Below are positions 1-10,535 of a stretch of 64,000 bases of DNA, in pieces. The DNA comes from Corythucha ciliata (Eukaryota > Arthropoda > Insecta > Hemiptera > Tingidae). The notes below the pieces were generated by a model. That model did no database searches. It was given only the letters and a program-made list of their open reading frames with translations, and had not been told where the DNA came from. The number at the start of each line of letters is the position of its first letter. Positions within the stretch are counted from its first letter, which is position 1. The position numbers and the translations under genes are program-made. The stretch is taken from assembly GCA_038030265.1 (NCBI GenBank), contig CM075937.1, positions 30,050,198 to 30,114,197 on the forward strand, in the 5' to 3' direction.

Positions 1-203
1 ACCCACCTTTACAAAGCCTTAACTAAAGGAGTTGAAAAATGTATGGTTTATTAAATGTGTCATCTGTTTTGAAGCGCTCAAAGGAGATGTAAAGGTTAAG
101 GTTGGTTTCTGAATACGGGCCTCAGTGTGTTCTAGGCTTTAGCAACATTAAAAAATGCATTATGGGTTCATTTTGTTATTTGTGAGATTTAACGACGTGT
201 TCT

Positions 204-591
204 ATGCTCAGAGAACGGCACGGGTTCAGCAAAATGATCGAAAACGTTTTTGAATAGGTGTTTTCGAGTTTTCTTTCCCCAACAAATAGCCGACAATGAA
301 AGTTTCAGTAAGGGTGTACCGCGTACCCGCATAACCGTCTTGTTTTCTTAATTCGGCGATGCCAAAGGTACAATATCGAGGCCTCCTCGTCTGTCACCGT
401 CGGATTATTTAGCCGTAGTTCACAGAAAAAAGTGTCACTGACCAACATGTATGATTCATGGAACTTTTTCATTGTAGAAAACCTTTGTTGTGGTTTGTTG
501 TCAAACGACAACAACAAATCACATGGAGTACCGGACTCAATTTTTCTCTCAAACGCCGCGAGATATCGTATCCCTTAGCTACAATCGCCAA
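204..591 (+). repeat. Dispersed repeat R1, copy A
   Basis: This stretch recurs at 21912-22144 in the same orientation (shortened) and at 25649-26033 in the opposite orientation. All three share blocks such as 'gccaaaggtacaatat', 'gtaccggactcaa' and the end 'tagctacaatcgccaa'. Copies A and C also share the opposite end, with 'cacgggttcagcaaaatg'. A 16 bp remnant of the conserved end sits at 26700-26715. The shared right border suggests a defined element end. I see no terminal inverted repeat or A-tail, so the class is unknown. Small open frames inside it are not shared between copies over their full length and do not look coding. Confidence 0.8.
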
Positions 592-1143
592 CAGTCTGTG
601 CACTTAGTGATGTGGACTCTCGAACGTGTTGCTTCATTCTACTAAACTCCTCTATAGGTGCCGCAGATTTCCTCCTGCCAATTAGGCGGGAGGGGTGGGG
701 ACTGACGTCACCAGCAGTCCTTTACTCCCGATTGCTCACCCTAGATCACCAGAGCAAGTTAATTTTGAAATTGAAGTTCATAAATTCTCAAAAATCACAA
801 CCCAATAACAATTAGTAATGTACTGGGTCCAGCGCAAAGGCGGTTGGGACTGCTCGTGACGTAGGTGAAGGGCAGTAATGCCGATCTGAGGCACCTATAG
901 AAAGTTTAATCACCTTGATTTCGATAGTTCGATTTGTTCACTCCCGCCAAAAATATTTAATGAACTCAACAAAAAACGTTTTACTACAGACACTGTGGTT
1001 ACGCATAGACGCTACACAGTGATCATTTGTTCCAAAATTATTCCCGGTGCATTATTTTAAAAAGAAGGGGCAAAGGGGAAGCTCATTCCACTAAATTCAA
1101 GGGTAGGCGAGAGTCCATGCCTAAGTGGACAGACTGTAATTTC
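592..1143. other. Unannotated non-coding DNA
   Basis: No gene, RNA or repeat was recognised between repeat R1 and the Bel/Pao element. The short open frame at 612-815 has no recognisable motif. Confidence 0.5.
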
Positions 1144-1148
1144 ATGTT

Positions 1149-1387
1149 TGTGTTTTAACGTGCAATGTACTGTATGGGAAAAACTTTTTGTGGAAAGGAG
1201 TTGAGAAGGTTATCGAGATTACCTCTAATTTGACTTGGTGACTTGGCTTCGTTCGCGCGAGCACGTCCGTTACCATCGAGATTTCGGCACACACTCCACC
1301 TTTTCTGTCGAACTTCCTTTTTTAGGTGTTGGAGTGGGGGGAGGGGAAAGCTAGGGTAGGGCTTGGGCACCCTTTGTTTCATCCACA
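1149..1387 (-). repeat. 3' LTR of the Bel/Pao element
   Basis: 239 bp, TGTG...CACA, direct repeat of 8056-8292. By eye about eight substitutions and two short indels separate the two (an extra 8 bp here near 1240, an extra 6 bp in the other copy near 8266). The preceding five bases ATGTT are one half of the target duplication. On the minus strand the sequence just inside is only loosely G-rich, so the polypurine tract is weak. Confidence 0.92.
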
Positions 1388-1622
1388 AAACCGCCCACCA
1401 AAAGCGAGAGCTTTCACATTTCGAGAAGATTTGTGTACTAATTTATTAGATGAGTTAGATGTGTAATTGATAATTGATGAACAGCGAACGATCCAATAAA
1501 TTGAATGTGAGTAGTAAGTAGATATGGGAGCTGCGGGAGAAGTTTCTATTTACAGTGGGTGTACAATTTATTTTGTTTTATTGAGGGTTGGTTGCTCCCT
1601 TCGCTTCGTCCTGCAAGCTCTT

Positions 1623-3002
1623 TTACTTTATCGTGACGTCCGAGACTCGCACACCATTGATAGGCCACGTGAGGGGGGATGTTTGGACGTTTTTAACGAT
1701 AACTACGTCCCCGACCTTCAGGTTTGGATGACTTCTTTTCCATTTTGTGCGCAGCTGAAGCTCGTGGAGATACTCCCTCGACCACCGGTGCCAGAAGGCG
1801 CGTAACGACTGATGAATCAGCTTGTAGCGTCGGCTGAGGCTTAATGTTTCAGGTCCCTCGGCGTGCTGAGGTGGGCATAGGAGAGGGCTTCCGACGAGAA
1901 AGTGTCCGGGGCTGAGGTAGTCGATGGAGTCGTTAGGATCGGCGGAGACGGATCCTAGAGGGCGGCTGTTTAGAATGGCTTCTATCTTGGTGAGATAAGT
2001 CGATATATCCTCATGTGTGAGAGGTTTTTCGCCGATCGAGCGATGAAGATGTCGCTTTACTTCCTTGATCAAGCGTTCGTGAAGCCCTCCGAAATGTGGC
2101 CTTTGGGGAGGGTTGAAGCGCCAGTGGATTGCTTTCGCGGATAGCGCTTTTGTGATCTCGGGGGTTGATGCTTCGAGCAGATCCGCCATCGCCAGGCGTA
2201 CTTGCTCAAACCTGGGCAAATCGGCCATTCGCGGTGGTGACGGTGCACCCTGAAAACGATAACATTTAATGCAAAGCCGGTTGCAAGATTTAATAAGACG
2301 CCTTACTCCCGATATCCAATACCGGCGTTGTATAAGAGATTGGGTTAGCTGAACACCTCCGTGTAGAGTAATTCTATGGTAGTAGTCGCAGATGAGAGCG
2401 GACAGCTTGGCCTTTTGAGGAAAAAGTAGGGGGAAATTTTCATCCTCGCGCAGATCTGAGTGTCTTAGCCGACCGGCGACCCTAAGGAGCCCCGAACTAT
2501 CAATAAATGGGGAGAGCTTTGCGAAGCTTCTGTTTATAGACTGAACTTTGCTTAGGGAGCGAATCTCCTCCTTGTAGTGCGCAGTTTGTGTGGCTAGGAC
2601 GCAGCGCAGAGCCGCTTCTTTCAATTCGGGTGCGGTGACGTGTATCGAACTTGACGGTCGTGATAGCGAGTAATCGGGATGACGAGCCAGGCGTAATATT
2701 CTGCTAACAACTCTCAGCAGAGTTTCGAGCAACGATAAACGGTCGAGGAAGCCATCGGCTTTAGCTTCTTCAACTGCGACGGCGGCGAGCGTCGAGGCTT
2801 GGTCTTTTATCTCGGGGAAAGGCGACGAAGCTGGGGGGTTGGCATTAGGCCAGTTTTCAACGTCGTCATACAAGAATTCTGGTCCATTCCACCACAGGGA
2901 GGCTGAAAGCAGTTCTTCGGGCATCAATCCTCGTGAACGATGTCCCCGCTGGGTTGTGTTGAGTGGGAACGTGACGCCAGAACGAGGGGAAGCTTTTGTC
3001 AA
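1623..3002 (-). pseudogene. Bel/Pao integrase region, catalytic core deleted
   Basis: This open stretch of about 459 codons carries the C-terminal part of pol. The zinc-binding H...H...C..C segment is visible (HRITLHGG followed by CIKC), then a short PPRMADLPRF stretch. A normal Bel/Pao integrase should then give the catalytic core with its first two aspartates. Here the frame passes directly to MADLLEAS and on to FNPPQRPHFGGLHERLIK, which is the segment around the catalytic glutamate. Roughly 100 residues of core are therefore missing in frame. The end (WKRSHPNLKVGDVVIV) matches the usual C-terminal domain of this group. The deletion alone would inactivate integration. Confidence 0.88.
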
Positions 3003-3764
3003 GAGTTTCTACTACTCCATGGGCTACGAAAGTCTTCAGAGAGTGAGGTGGTGTTTTCAGCCAATGCAGCACAGTCACCGAATCGGTGTAGAGAAATAAT
3101 CTGTCGAGGTATGGTTCTCCAAGAATGGTTGTAGAGAATGAAGGAGACGAGCTAACAGCAGAGCCCCACACAGCTCCAATCTAGGGATTGTAACTGGTTT
3201 TAGAGGATCAACTCGTGTTTTGGCTGTTAGCAATTGAGCGTTAATTCCGCTTTCGGACTCGTACCTTAGGTAGATGCACGCGCCGTAACCTTGAATGCTG
3301 GCGTCGCAGAATCCAACGAGGGTGGATGTGTGTTTCCGAGCGGGAATATTGCGAGGAATCGCAAGAGTTTTGATTGACGGTAGCTGTTCTACGAACTTTT
3401 TCCAGTTCTGATGAGTGGCTGGGGGGAGAGGGTCGTCCCACGAAATCTGTAAAAGCCACGTACTCTGTGTAAGACTTTTGGCCTTGAGCATTAAAGGAGA
3501 ACACAAACCTAGGGGATCGAACATTTGAGCAACGGTGGATAGCATGCCTCGTTTTGTGAAAACTGCTTCAAGATTTCGGATGGAGAAGGCTAGTGAGTCG
3601 GAGACAGGATCGTAGCGGAGACCGAGAAGTTTTAGGCAAGCCGCGTTACTGGGATCGTCGTTGTCGAAGTTGAGGAACTTTTCTCGGTTTTCGAACGGTA
3701 TATCGTTGAGAAGCTCGGCAGCGTTGCTGATCCACTTTCTGAGTTCGAACTTTCCCAGAACCAA
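2866..3764 (-). pseudogene. Bel/Pao RNase H region, frameshifted
   Basis: Two overlapping frames cover this domain. The first (3764 down to 3075) contains LGKFELRKWISNA, the linker typical of Pao-type pol, then GFCDASIQGYGACIYL and IPRLELCGALL. These supply the first aspartate and the glutamate of an RNase H site. The second (3171 down to 2866) contains FLYTDSVTVLHWL with the next aspartate. A frame change near 3110 separates them, and another near 2940 leads into integrase. Domain identity is from motif reading and the order of neighbours. Confidence 0.85.
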
Positions 3765-4239
3765 CAGGTCATGGTTTCCTTTTTGGCGATTTCCGGATCT
3801 TGTAGGGACTCTCCTCCGAATAATAAATCGTCAACGAACGTGTGTTCCCTTAGGATTTTGGCTCCTCGTGGAAAATCACTCTCATGGTCACTAGCCAGCT
3901 GCTTGAGTACCCGTTGAGCTAAGTATGCGCTCGGGGTGGCGCCATACTTGACTGTGTTGAGCTGGTAGCGCCGATGTTCCGCTGCCACTGTTATCTGCCT
4001 GTACATCATTTTGATGTCCGCGCATAGCGTTACTTGAAGAGGCGGAATTTGTGTAGCTTATAAGTAATGTCGGGCTGCAGGAGGGGGCCGGCGAACATTT
4101 GATCGTTGAGAGATTCTGAGCTAGGTGACGCTTCAGCGCTGCAATCAAAAACCACTCTAACCTTTGTAGTGGAGCTGGTTTCTCGCAGAACACATTGGTG
4201 AGGTATAACGAAGTTGGAGGGGGTTTTATCCAAGGACAT
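3632..4239 (-). pseudogene. Bel/Pao reverse transcriptase core, frameshifted
   Basis: The N-terminal part (4239-4030) reads VLRETSSTTKVRVVFDCS, the conserved Pao-type fingers/palm start. After a frame change near 4045 the rest (4009-3632) contains YGATPSAYLAQRVL and the catalytic FVDDLLFGG box. A further frame change near 3770 leads to the RNase H linker. An in-frame TAG near 4245 separates it from the upstream protease-linker frame. The polymerase box itself is intact, but no continuous frame spans the domain. Confidence 0.9.
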
Positions 4240-4254
4240 GTGACCCAGGTTTTC

Positions 4255-4896
4255 CTATTCCCGAAGGAATGCTGAGTACTCTTCTTTGAGCTGAGGTGAC
4301 TGAGCTAGTCTTCTCTCTAGCGCCTTGAGCCTTTTCTCCGCTGTTGATCGAGTGTGTATGTCACTTGGCGGTGTCTTTTTGAACGGTAGAAAGACCGTGT
4401 AGCGCCCTGAGCTGTCTCTATAGTGAGTTTCTTTGAAGTAGTTCTCCGCGAGTTCTTCCTGGGAATCGGGCGGAATGCTATTTTGAACTTCTTCCATTTC
4501 CCATAATTTTTTGAGCTGGTCATCGATTGACACGAAGGCGGAGAGGCAGCCGAGAGTCTGTACGTCCTGAGGGGAGGCGAGCGGAGCATCACCCATTATT
4601 ATCCAGCCGAAAACTGTGTCTATAGCTGTCGGTGATCCTTCGAGAACCGGTGAGTCCGGCTTGAGCATCTGCGAGTATAGGCTGGCGCCTAGAAGCACCT
4701 CTATTTCACCCGGTGTGTGATAGTGCTCGTCTGCGTGGCATAGATTTTTGAATTTTTCAATAACGGTTCGACTTACGGTAGCTGCGGGGAGGGGCATGGT
4801 GATGCTATCAAGCACCAGCGCCTCGAACTTGACCTTGTAATCAGCTTGTTGTCTGGAGACTGCTAGGACTTCAACGGTCCCATAATTGTTCTTCAA
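4255..4896 (-). pseudogene. Bel/Pao pol, protease-to-RT linker
   Basis: An open stretch of 213 codons between the Gag/protease frame and reverse transcriptase. It contains IEVLLGASLYSQML and PTAIDTVFGWIIMG, phrases usual in the region between the protease-like domain and RT of Bel/Pao polyproteins. It is shifted by one frame relative to the Gag frame, with the change near 4880. It ends at an in-frame stop before the RT block. Confidence 0.82.
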
Positions 4897-6375
4897 GGGC
4901 GTTGCCTATGCCGGAAACACAGGTGCGAGATTTTCTGAGTCGAAGACCGAGCCGGTTTGCAGCTCGTTTGGTAATAAAGTTGAGTTGTGAGCCTGGATCG
5001 ATTACTCCTCTGACAGAATGTGGCGTCTTATATGCGTCGAGAATGAGTATCTGTGCGGTACCGAGCAAAACAATAAAAGAATTACTTTCTGATGGAAGTG
5101 GGGCCGTAGCGCCAAGAGAGAGATTTACCGCTGTAGGGGGTGTTGATGAGTTAGACGTTCCCGGCGTAGAGAGAGGCTGAGCGATAATCGAGGATGATTT
5201 ACTTTTTCTTTGCGAGTGGATTAATGTGTGGTGCGCACCGGAGCACTGCCGACATCTGTTTTTTGATGAGCAGTCTTTTGCGTAATGCTTTCCTAAGCAA
5301 ATGTAGCATCTTCCGTGTTGCTTCGCTGCGGAAGTGCGAGTTTCTACATCCATCGCCAAGAATGAGGGGCATTGTGTGAATTTGTGTTGATTTTTGCAAA
5401 AGTCACAAGGGGGAATTCTTACCTCTGTTGTTGAGAGCGTGACTTTTGCTGAGGAAAACTTGTTAGGTTTGACTTCAACTTTAGATATTGTTGTTTCGCC
5501 GACTGATGGTCTCGTTACTTGGAGAATTCTCCTTTGTTCGATAAATTCGACTAGTTGATTGAACGTGGGCGTTTCTCTATCCTGTTGTGACGCTTCGAAT
5601 AATTTCCGAGTTTCTAGGGGTAATCCTTGTAGAGCTATAAAGAAAATCAAATAGTCATTGTGGCCCAACTCGAGATTTTGATACGCTTTAACATTGGTTG
5701 CGAAAACTTGCAGGAATTCTTTGAGCCCTCCGAGCGATTCTTTTGACAGAGCTTTGAAGTTGATTATTTTCTGTAAGTGATGATTGGCTTGAAGTCTTTT
5801 GCATTTATATTTGTCAATGAAAGCCTGATAAGGAAGTTGATAATTGTCACCTGTTAACGGAATATGACCGATAGTGGCAGCTACCGTCTTCTCGAGCGAT
5901 GATGTCAAATAGTGAAACTTCTCGATGTTGGAGAGAGACGAGTGGTGAACGGGCGATTTATACAGGGCTATGAACGAAGGGAATTCTTCAGGGTTTTCCC
6001 CAGTGTAACTTCCGAGCTTGATTCGTGGCAAGTTGTGACGATCATTGCTTATTTTCTCTTGAGAGCTTGACTCATTGAGGTTCCTCTTGGCTAAGAGGTT
6101 TTCCAGTTGAATGCGCTTCTCTTCCACTATGTAGAAAAGCTCTTCAAATGCCATTGAGTCCTTCATAAACGGCTTCCCTGCATCGCCGAGTTCCTCAGCC
6201 AGATCCTCTGTTCGTATTCCTTAAAAGGCTAGCCGAGCCTTTCATAACGAGCTTTGAACGCCGCGTAATTATCGACGGTCACTTCTTTTGCCAGAACCGC
6301 TAGATCCTGGACTTTTCGAAATAATCTTTCCCTGTGTCTCGCTAGTCTTTCCAGCTTTTTTAGAGATTCCGCCAT
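4871..6375 (-). pseudogene. Bel/Pao Gag with zinc knuckles and protease-like end
   Basis: A likely Gag start codon is at 6375-6373. That frame runs about 50 codons to a TAG at 6231-6229, and a frame change then leads into the long frame from 6166. The long frame has the DUF1759-type Gag body (IKLGSYTGENPEEFPSF and ALQGLPLETRKLFEAS), then three cysteine/histidine clusters (CDFCKNQHKFTQC, CYICLGKHYAKDC, CRQCSGAHHTLIH). Its end reads VIDPGSQLNFITKRAANRLG, the protease-like segment with DPGS where DTGS or DSGS is expected. Gag packages the element RNA. This copy is broken at its N-terminus and at the Gag-Pol boundary. Confidence 0.9.
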
Positions 6376-6403
6376 CGAACGTGATAGCAACTTATGAACC
6401 TTA

Positions 6404-7390
6404 TTAACCTTTAGTCCGGATAGTTGTCCCAGGGACGTATGATTGAACTTTGAAGGTTGGTGGGGGTTAGCCTAATGGCCAAGGACACTTCAAATCTTGA
6501 GTAGCCTTCGGAAACGAGTCAAGGAAGGTCAGATAAGTGGCGCTAATCTTTTTACTCCAACCATTCCCCCTGGAACGTCATCCTGTCTGTTCGAATGAGG
6601 TGTCCCATGGACGCCACTATCCGTGCTGTAGCTCAGCGTCCCTGGGACACCACTATCCTTGCACATCGAATTTATGAAACAAGCCCTTAGTTTTTCAAAT
6701 ATATATTTTTCTCTCTTCTTTGCCTCGGTTTTGTACGTAGCGCTTGTGTAGTGAATCATGTCTGAGCACCACTTTCGATTAGACGATCCTCAATTTCAAG
6801 AAATCGTTCGTTCGCTTCTTGACGACAAGCCTGCGGGCGACGAAAAACACGCTAGCCATCTTGATGAGGAGTAGGATGAGGAAGAAGGAGATGTCAGTTT
6901 GGTGGTCGATTCTAACGAAGATGACCCAGAAATCCAAATCTCCGAGAGTGAAGACTCTGAAGGCGGTGACGAGATCTTTCTTGAAGAGATAGCTCGTCAC
7001 TGTTCGTCTCGGACTCCTCGCGTTTTCAGTCCCGAGGTTGAAGAAAGTATTCCGCCTACTTTTCTCGGAAAGAACTACGTAGAGTGGCAGTCGGAGCCAG
7101 CGAGGGACAGAGTGAGAGTTGATGCGTGCAATATCATTCTTGGATTATCTGGCTTACTAGGACCAGCCGAGAGAACTTAGTAGTATCCATTGCCGACAGC
7201 GATTTGATCCGTATTATTCGACGAAGAAATGGTTGGTTCATTTCTCTCAACTCATTCGAAATGATACATGGCTTAAAACAATGTTTTAAGAGAGCATCCT
7301 AGGATGATATCAATAAAAATCAATGTGGTGTCCCAGGGACGCCTCTATCCGTCTATTGAGGCTAGGGCTGCAATCCGGACTGAAGGTTAA
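6404..7390 (+). mobile_element. piggyBac-like element, internally deleted, nested in the Bel/Pao leader
   Basis: Flanked by TTAA at 6404-6407 and 7387-7390, the piggyBac target. The element itself (6408-7386, 979 bp) starts CCTTTAGTCCGGAT and its right end reads CCTTCAGTCCGGAT on the other strand, so the termini are inverted repeats. The near-palindrome TGTCCCAGGGACG occurs just inside both ends, near 6423 and 7326. Related copies lie near 6600 (TGTCCCATGGACG) and 6637 (the reverse complement). It encodes only an N-terminal transposase remnant. It sits 28 bases upstream of the Gag start codon, so it inserted into an existing Bel/Pao copy. Confidence 0.88.
6758..7180 (+). pseudogene. piggyBac-like transposase, N-terminal remnant
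   Basis: An ATG at 6758 opens a frame that is interrupted by TAG at 6872-6874 and then continues in the same frame to 7180. The first part is acidic (RLDDPQFQEIVRSLLDDK). The second part is very acidic (ESEDSEGGDEIF) and ends FLGKNYVEWQSEPARDRVR with CNIILGLSGLLGPAE. Acidic N-termini followed by a G-K-N-x-x-W-x-x-x-P block are usual for piggyBac/PGBD transposases. The catalytic aspartate region is missing, so the remnant cannot cut DNA. Confidence 0.75.
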
Positions 7391-7490
7391 GAGAGAAAAA
7401 CTGTTTTAAGGCTTTGAGTTTGAGCAAATACTTATTTAATGAGTATAAACCAAATTATCAATTTACAACTGATAAGAGTTAGGGAGACCA

Positions 7491-7746
7491 GGGGGGTGAT
7501 TCTGTAACTCGCAAAATTTACGTGTCGTAATTGGGAAGGAGGGGGAGAGGATGTACCCCGTTGCCTTGGTTTTTCCACGTATTTGCCAAGAATTTATTAT
7601 TTTTTCTTCGAGACCACACATTCTAGCGTGAAAATTCCACAGTTTAATTCACTAGGTATCGTAAAAACCATGGCAACGAGGTACCTCCCCTCACCCTTCT
7701 TCCTTTTTACGACACGTAAATTTTGCAAGTTACAGAATCACCCCCC
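7491..7746. mobile_element. MITE M1, copy 1
   Basis: 256 bp with inverted terminal repeats of about 40 bp. The left end is GGGGGGTGATTCTGTAACTC and the right end, on the other strand, is GGGGGGTGATTCTGTAACTT, with the match continuing through ACGTGTCGTAA. A second copy at 35111-35367 is nearly identical. It is non-coding and lies in the Bel/Pao leader, so it inserted after that element. The target duplication is unclear. Confidence 0.88.
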
Positions 7747-8034
7747 AGAGTGTAGAAATCAGGTGACTATACCTGATAAAATAACGCGCGCAAAACCAGA
7801 AGAGGGGGGAGTGTTTTTTTACCAGCAACCTCTTACCCTATTAACGTACTTTGACCGGTGGTCATTTACCGAACTTTAGACTAAAATTTTTACTGTTTAA
7901 ATTTTAACTTAAGATTTCAACTAAAACTAACTGAGCTCTCGCTTTGGAGAAAATCTTTTTTTCTACTTGCTTTACTTTTAACTAGTAGAATAAGCAAGAA
8001 GCTTGGTTTATCGAGCAAAATTATTTTTAATAAC

Positions 8035-8051
8035 CGAGGCCCGGAGGACCA
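8035..8051 (-). promoter_or_regulatory. Candidate primer-binding site of the Bel/Pao element
   Basis: Four bases inside the 5' LTR the minus strand reads TGGTCCTCCGGGCCTCG. The leading TGG is complementary to a tRNA 3' CCA. The matching tRNA was not identified. Confidence 0.6.
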
Positions 8052-8055
8052 AATT

Positions 8056-8292
8056 TGTGTTTTAACAAGCAATGGACTGTATGGGAACAACTTTTTGTGG
8101 AAAAGAGTTGAGAAAGTTATCGAGATTACCTCTAATTTGACTTGGCTTCGTTCGCGTGAGCACGTCCGTTACCATCGAGATTTCGGCACACACTCCACCT
8201 TTTCTGTCGAACTTCCTTTTTTCGGTGTTGGAGTGGGGGGAGGGGAAAGCTAGGGTAGGGCTTGGGATTGGGCACCCTTTGTTTCATCCACA
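8056..8292 (-). repeat. 5' LTR of the Bel/Pao element
   Basis: 237 bp, TGTG...CACA, partner of 1149-1387, followed by ATGTT at 8293-8297, which matches the five bases before the other LTR. Read on the minus strand it would contain the promoter. No clear TATA box was picked out. Confidence 0.92.
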
Positions 8293-8297
8293 ATGTT

Positions 8298-9089
8298 CGA
8301 TTCTTTCTTTCTAAACAAATGGACTTTTGCACTTTTTCCACTTTTCACTTTCAAAATCCTCTCCTTCGTCTATAATACACAACACCTGGAAACTCATGCA
8401 ACGGAGTGCTTGGGGGGGGGGGTTAGAGTAGTCGGGAATCTGTATTAGAGGGATGATGGAACTGTGCGAAAGGTTCGCGTCGGTCATCAGATTCTAGGTT
8501 TTTGAGACTGGTAGGTCATCCGCCTCAACATTGTCTAATTTGTGTAGCTGAGGGCAGAGCTGGTTATTATTTAGAATGTTGGGTAGGTTTGTTGACCCAA
8601 ATTAGTCCCCCGAGTTCTTCCCCCTCCCATCCTTTGGGGTACGTCGGATGAGCCAACCACGGGTTTGGCGGTGCGTGTCCACTGATTAATGATATTCAAA
8701 ATACCGCGAAATGTGCTCATTTTCTGCAAAGTTCTGTATTTCTTATGTTTGGTGCAAGTGCCATCAACAATCATCAATAGTCATATTATCTTAGTTTAAT
8801 GTTGTGATCGGTGCGTAGATGGCGGGCGGTGCGTAGATGGCTCCCGCCATCTACGCGTTACGGTTACGAGGCAGTAAAAATCTGCGGTGATAATTATTAT
8901 ATCTCTTCGTTTGCCGTTTGTGACGTAAGCCGGGGCAGATTGACGTCACCTTTTCAAAAACAGCAGTTTGGGATTACAAAAGAATATTTGTTTTGGATGG
9001 TTCGGGACGTCAAACGAACGTACCTTAGTGGAATAATTTGCAGGAAATATTGTGTACTCATAAATAGTTTTGATTCGACTGCATATTAA
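8298..9089. other. Unannotated non-coding DNA with one short hairpin
   Basis: No coding signal. The only structure noted is a hairpin at 8813-8856 with perfect 14 bp arms (GCGTAGATGGCGGG and its complement) around a 16 bp loop that repeats part of the arm. An 11 bp G tract lies at 8412-8422. Confidence 0.5.
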
Positions 9090-9226
9090 GCCGCCTTCAC
9101 ATGCAAGCTTTAAAAAGTTGAGCTGTGGGCTTAAACCAATCAAAGCCCTTCGCGCTGTGGACTCGGAGCGCTCTGATTGGTTGAAGCCCACAGCTCAGCT
9201 TTTTAAAGCTTGCATGTAAAGCCGTC
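9090..9226. mobile_element. Short inverted-repeat element (MITE-like)
   Basis: Arms of about 53 bp: the left arm GCCGCCTTCACATGCAAGCT... is matched in reverse complement by the right arm ending ...AGCTTGCATGTAAAGCCGTC. Only a few mismatches are seen and the loop is about 30 bp. It is non-coding and could fold into a long hairpin. No clear target duplication. Confidence 0.8.
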
Positions 9227-9346
9227 TTCAATCTTCAAACGAATTTTCAAGTACTATCCAACGTTTTTCGCGTTTTGTGATATCAGCTCCCCTTCCACCT
9301 CAAGAGTCACTTTTTTTGTCCTCGCATTATTATATTCTACGAATCG

Positions 9347-9373
9347 TTTTTTTTTTTTTTTTTTTTTTTTTTT
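9347..9373. repeat. Poly-T run (27 bp)
   Basis: An uninterrupted T tract. It could be the A-tail of an old minus-strand retroposon, but no retroposon body was recognised beside it. Confidence 0.7.
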
Positions 9374-10329
9374 CGCGTACCTACTTAATAAAATCGTCGT
9401 CTTTATTAAACAGGTGAGGATGGTGGGAGAGGTGTTGGAAAGAACAAACAAACCCATGGGTGCTTGTAACGAGCGGCGCCTCAACTGTCGTCGTCCCAAG
9501 GATGAGCAAATATGAGAAACAGTTGAGTTGACAATAGTTCCCCCCATCCCATCCCTGACCCTTTAACATAGTTTCCACAGAATTTTAAAAGAATGGGTTT
9601 GAACGTTTGAACTAGTTTCAAGAAGGAATTGGGGGGGGGGGGGGTGAATTAAGTGTTGCTTGACTACAAAACGAATATTGGACTTCATAAAAATGCTTGA
9701 ACATAACATACTTGGCTTGTAAAGTATTCACACAAAAAACAGTGATATGAAGTGAAAGTTGGACTTTTTTGTCCGTAAGATAATCACTGGGCGATGCTTC
9801 CCTGTAACTCTCTCGCCCTCACTCTCTCTCTCTCTCTCCTTTTTTGCCTCCGTTAATGCTGATAGGTTTCTGAACCCAGTAATTTTATCGGTTTAGGTTG
9901 AAATTAAGGACCTCTCTGCACTTAAAAGCGAATAAGAAAAACCTCCTCTAAGAAATTCGTTTAATCAGAGCTTGGAGTGTCTGTTTTGTTGTAACGGTGT
10001 GGGAGGGGGGCACACGGGTCGTATTCGTGACTGAAACACCGACTGTCCCAGAAATTCGAGAAACGTATAATTAGAATCGTCTACTACACCGGCTACCTAA
10101 ATTCATGTGGTTGTGCAAAGTGCAGCATCTTTAAAGAGAAGATAGCGCCTCTTTGGGCATTTAAGGTCCATTATTAAAAACTTGAGCAATTAAAATAGAA
10201 TCATGAGGCCTTCTTCGTGAGGGAGGGTTCCTCTCGTTGGCGGAATATAGTCCGAGCGACCCAGCTTTCACCGTAAGCCAAAAACATTTTTATGCTGGGC
10301 ATTTGCGGTATAACTTACAATATATAGTA
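9374..10329. other. Unannotated non-coding DNA
   Basis: No gene or repeat recognised apart from a 14 bp G tract at 9631-9644 and a CT-rich stretch near 9820-9840. Confidence 0.45.
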
Positions 10330-10476
10330 GGTCTGTTCCAGCAAGGTGTTTGGAACATGTTGGGAGCAGAGTTGCCATGGGACCAGCCAGTAATATTTGA
10401 ATTGATTACATTTTATTGGCTAGTCCCATGTCAAGCCTGCTCCGAACATGTTCCAATCACCTTGTTGGAACAGACC
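10330..10476. mobile_element. Inverted-repeat element M2, copy 1
   Basis: 147 bp with termini GGTCTGTTCCAGCAAGGTG and, reversed, GGTCTGTTCCAACAAGGTG. The inner arms also pair, with loosely matching 'gggaccagccagtaat' and 'attggctagtccca'. A sister copy follows at 10536-10685 and a third relative lies at 20782-20927. Non-coding. Confidence 0.82.
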
Positions 10477-10535
10477 AGTCACCCAAGAGCCGAGAGAGAG
10501 ATTATTAATTTTTGGTGTATAGAAAAGTGTTATTA

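Larger units (their letters stand above)
1149..8292 (-). mobile_element. Complete but degenerate Bel/Pao LTR retrotransposon
   Basis: A 7144 bp element read on the minus strand. Seen directly: two direct repeats (1149-1387 and 8056-8292) that begin TGTG and end CACA, flanked on both outer sides by ATGTT (1144-1148 and 8293-8297), a 5 bp target-site duplication. Inside, in order on the minus strand, are a primer-binding-like TGG sequence, Gag with zinc knuckles, an aspartic-protease-like stretch, reverse transcriptase, RNase H and integrase, which is Bel/Pao order. The coding region carries an in-frame stop and at least five frame changes. The leader holds two later insertions, a piggyBac-like element and a MITE. 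Without them the element would be about 5.9 kb, normal for Bel/Pao. It cannot move by itself. Confidence 0.93.

Noticed and set aside
1524..1805. Plus-strand frame over the end of the Bel/Pao element, with others such as 2839-3134 and 4902-5379
   Set aside because: They are reverse-strand shadows of pol and gag.
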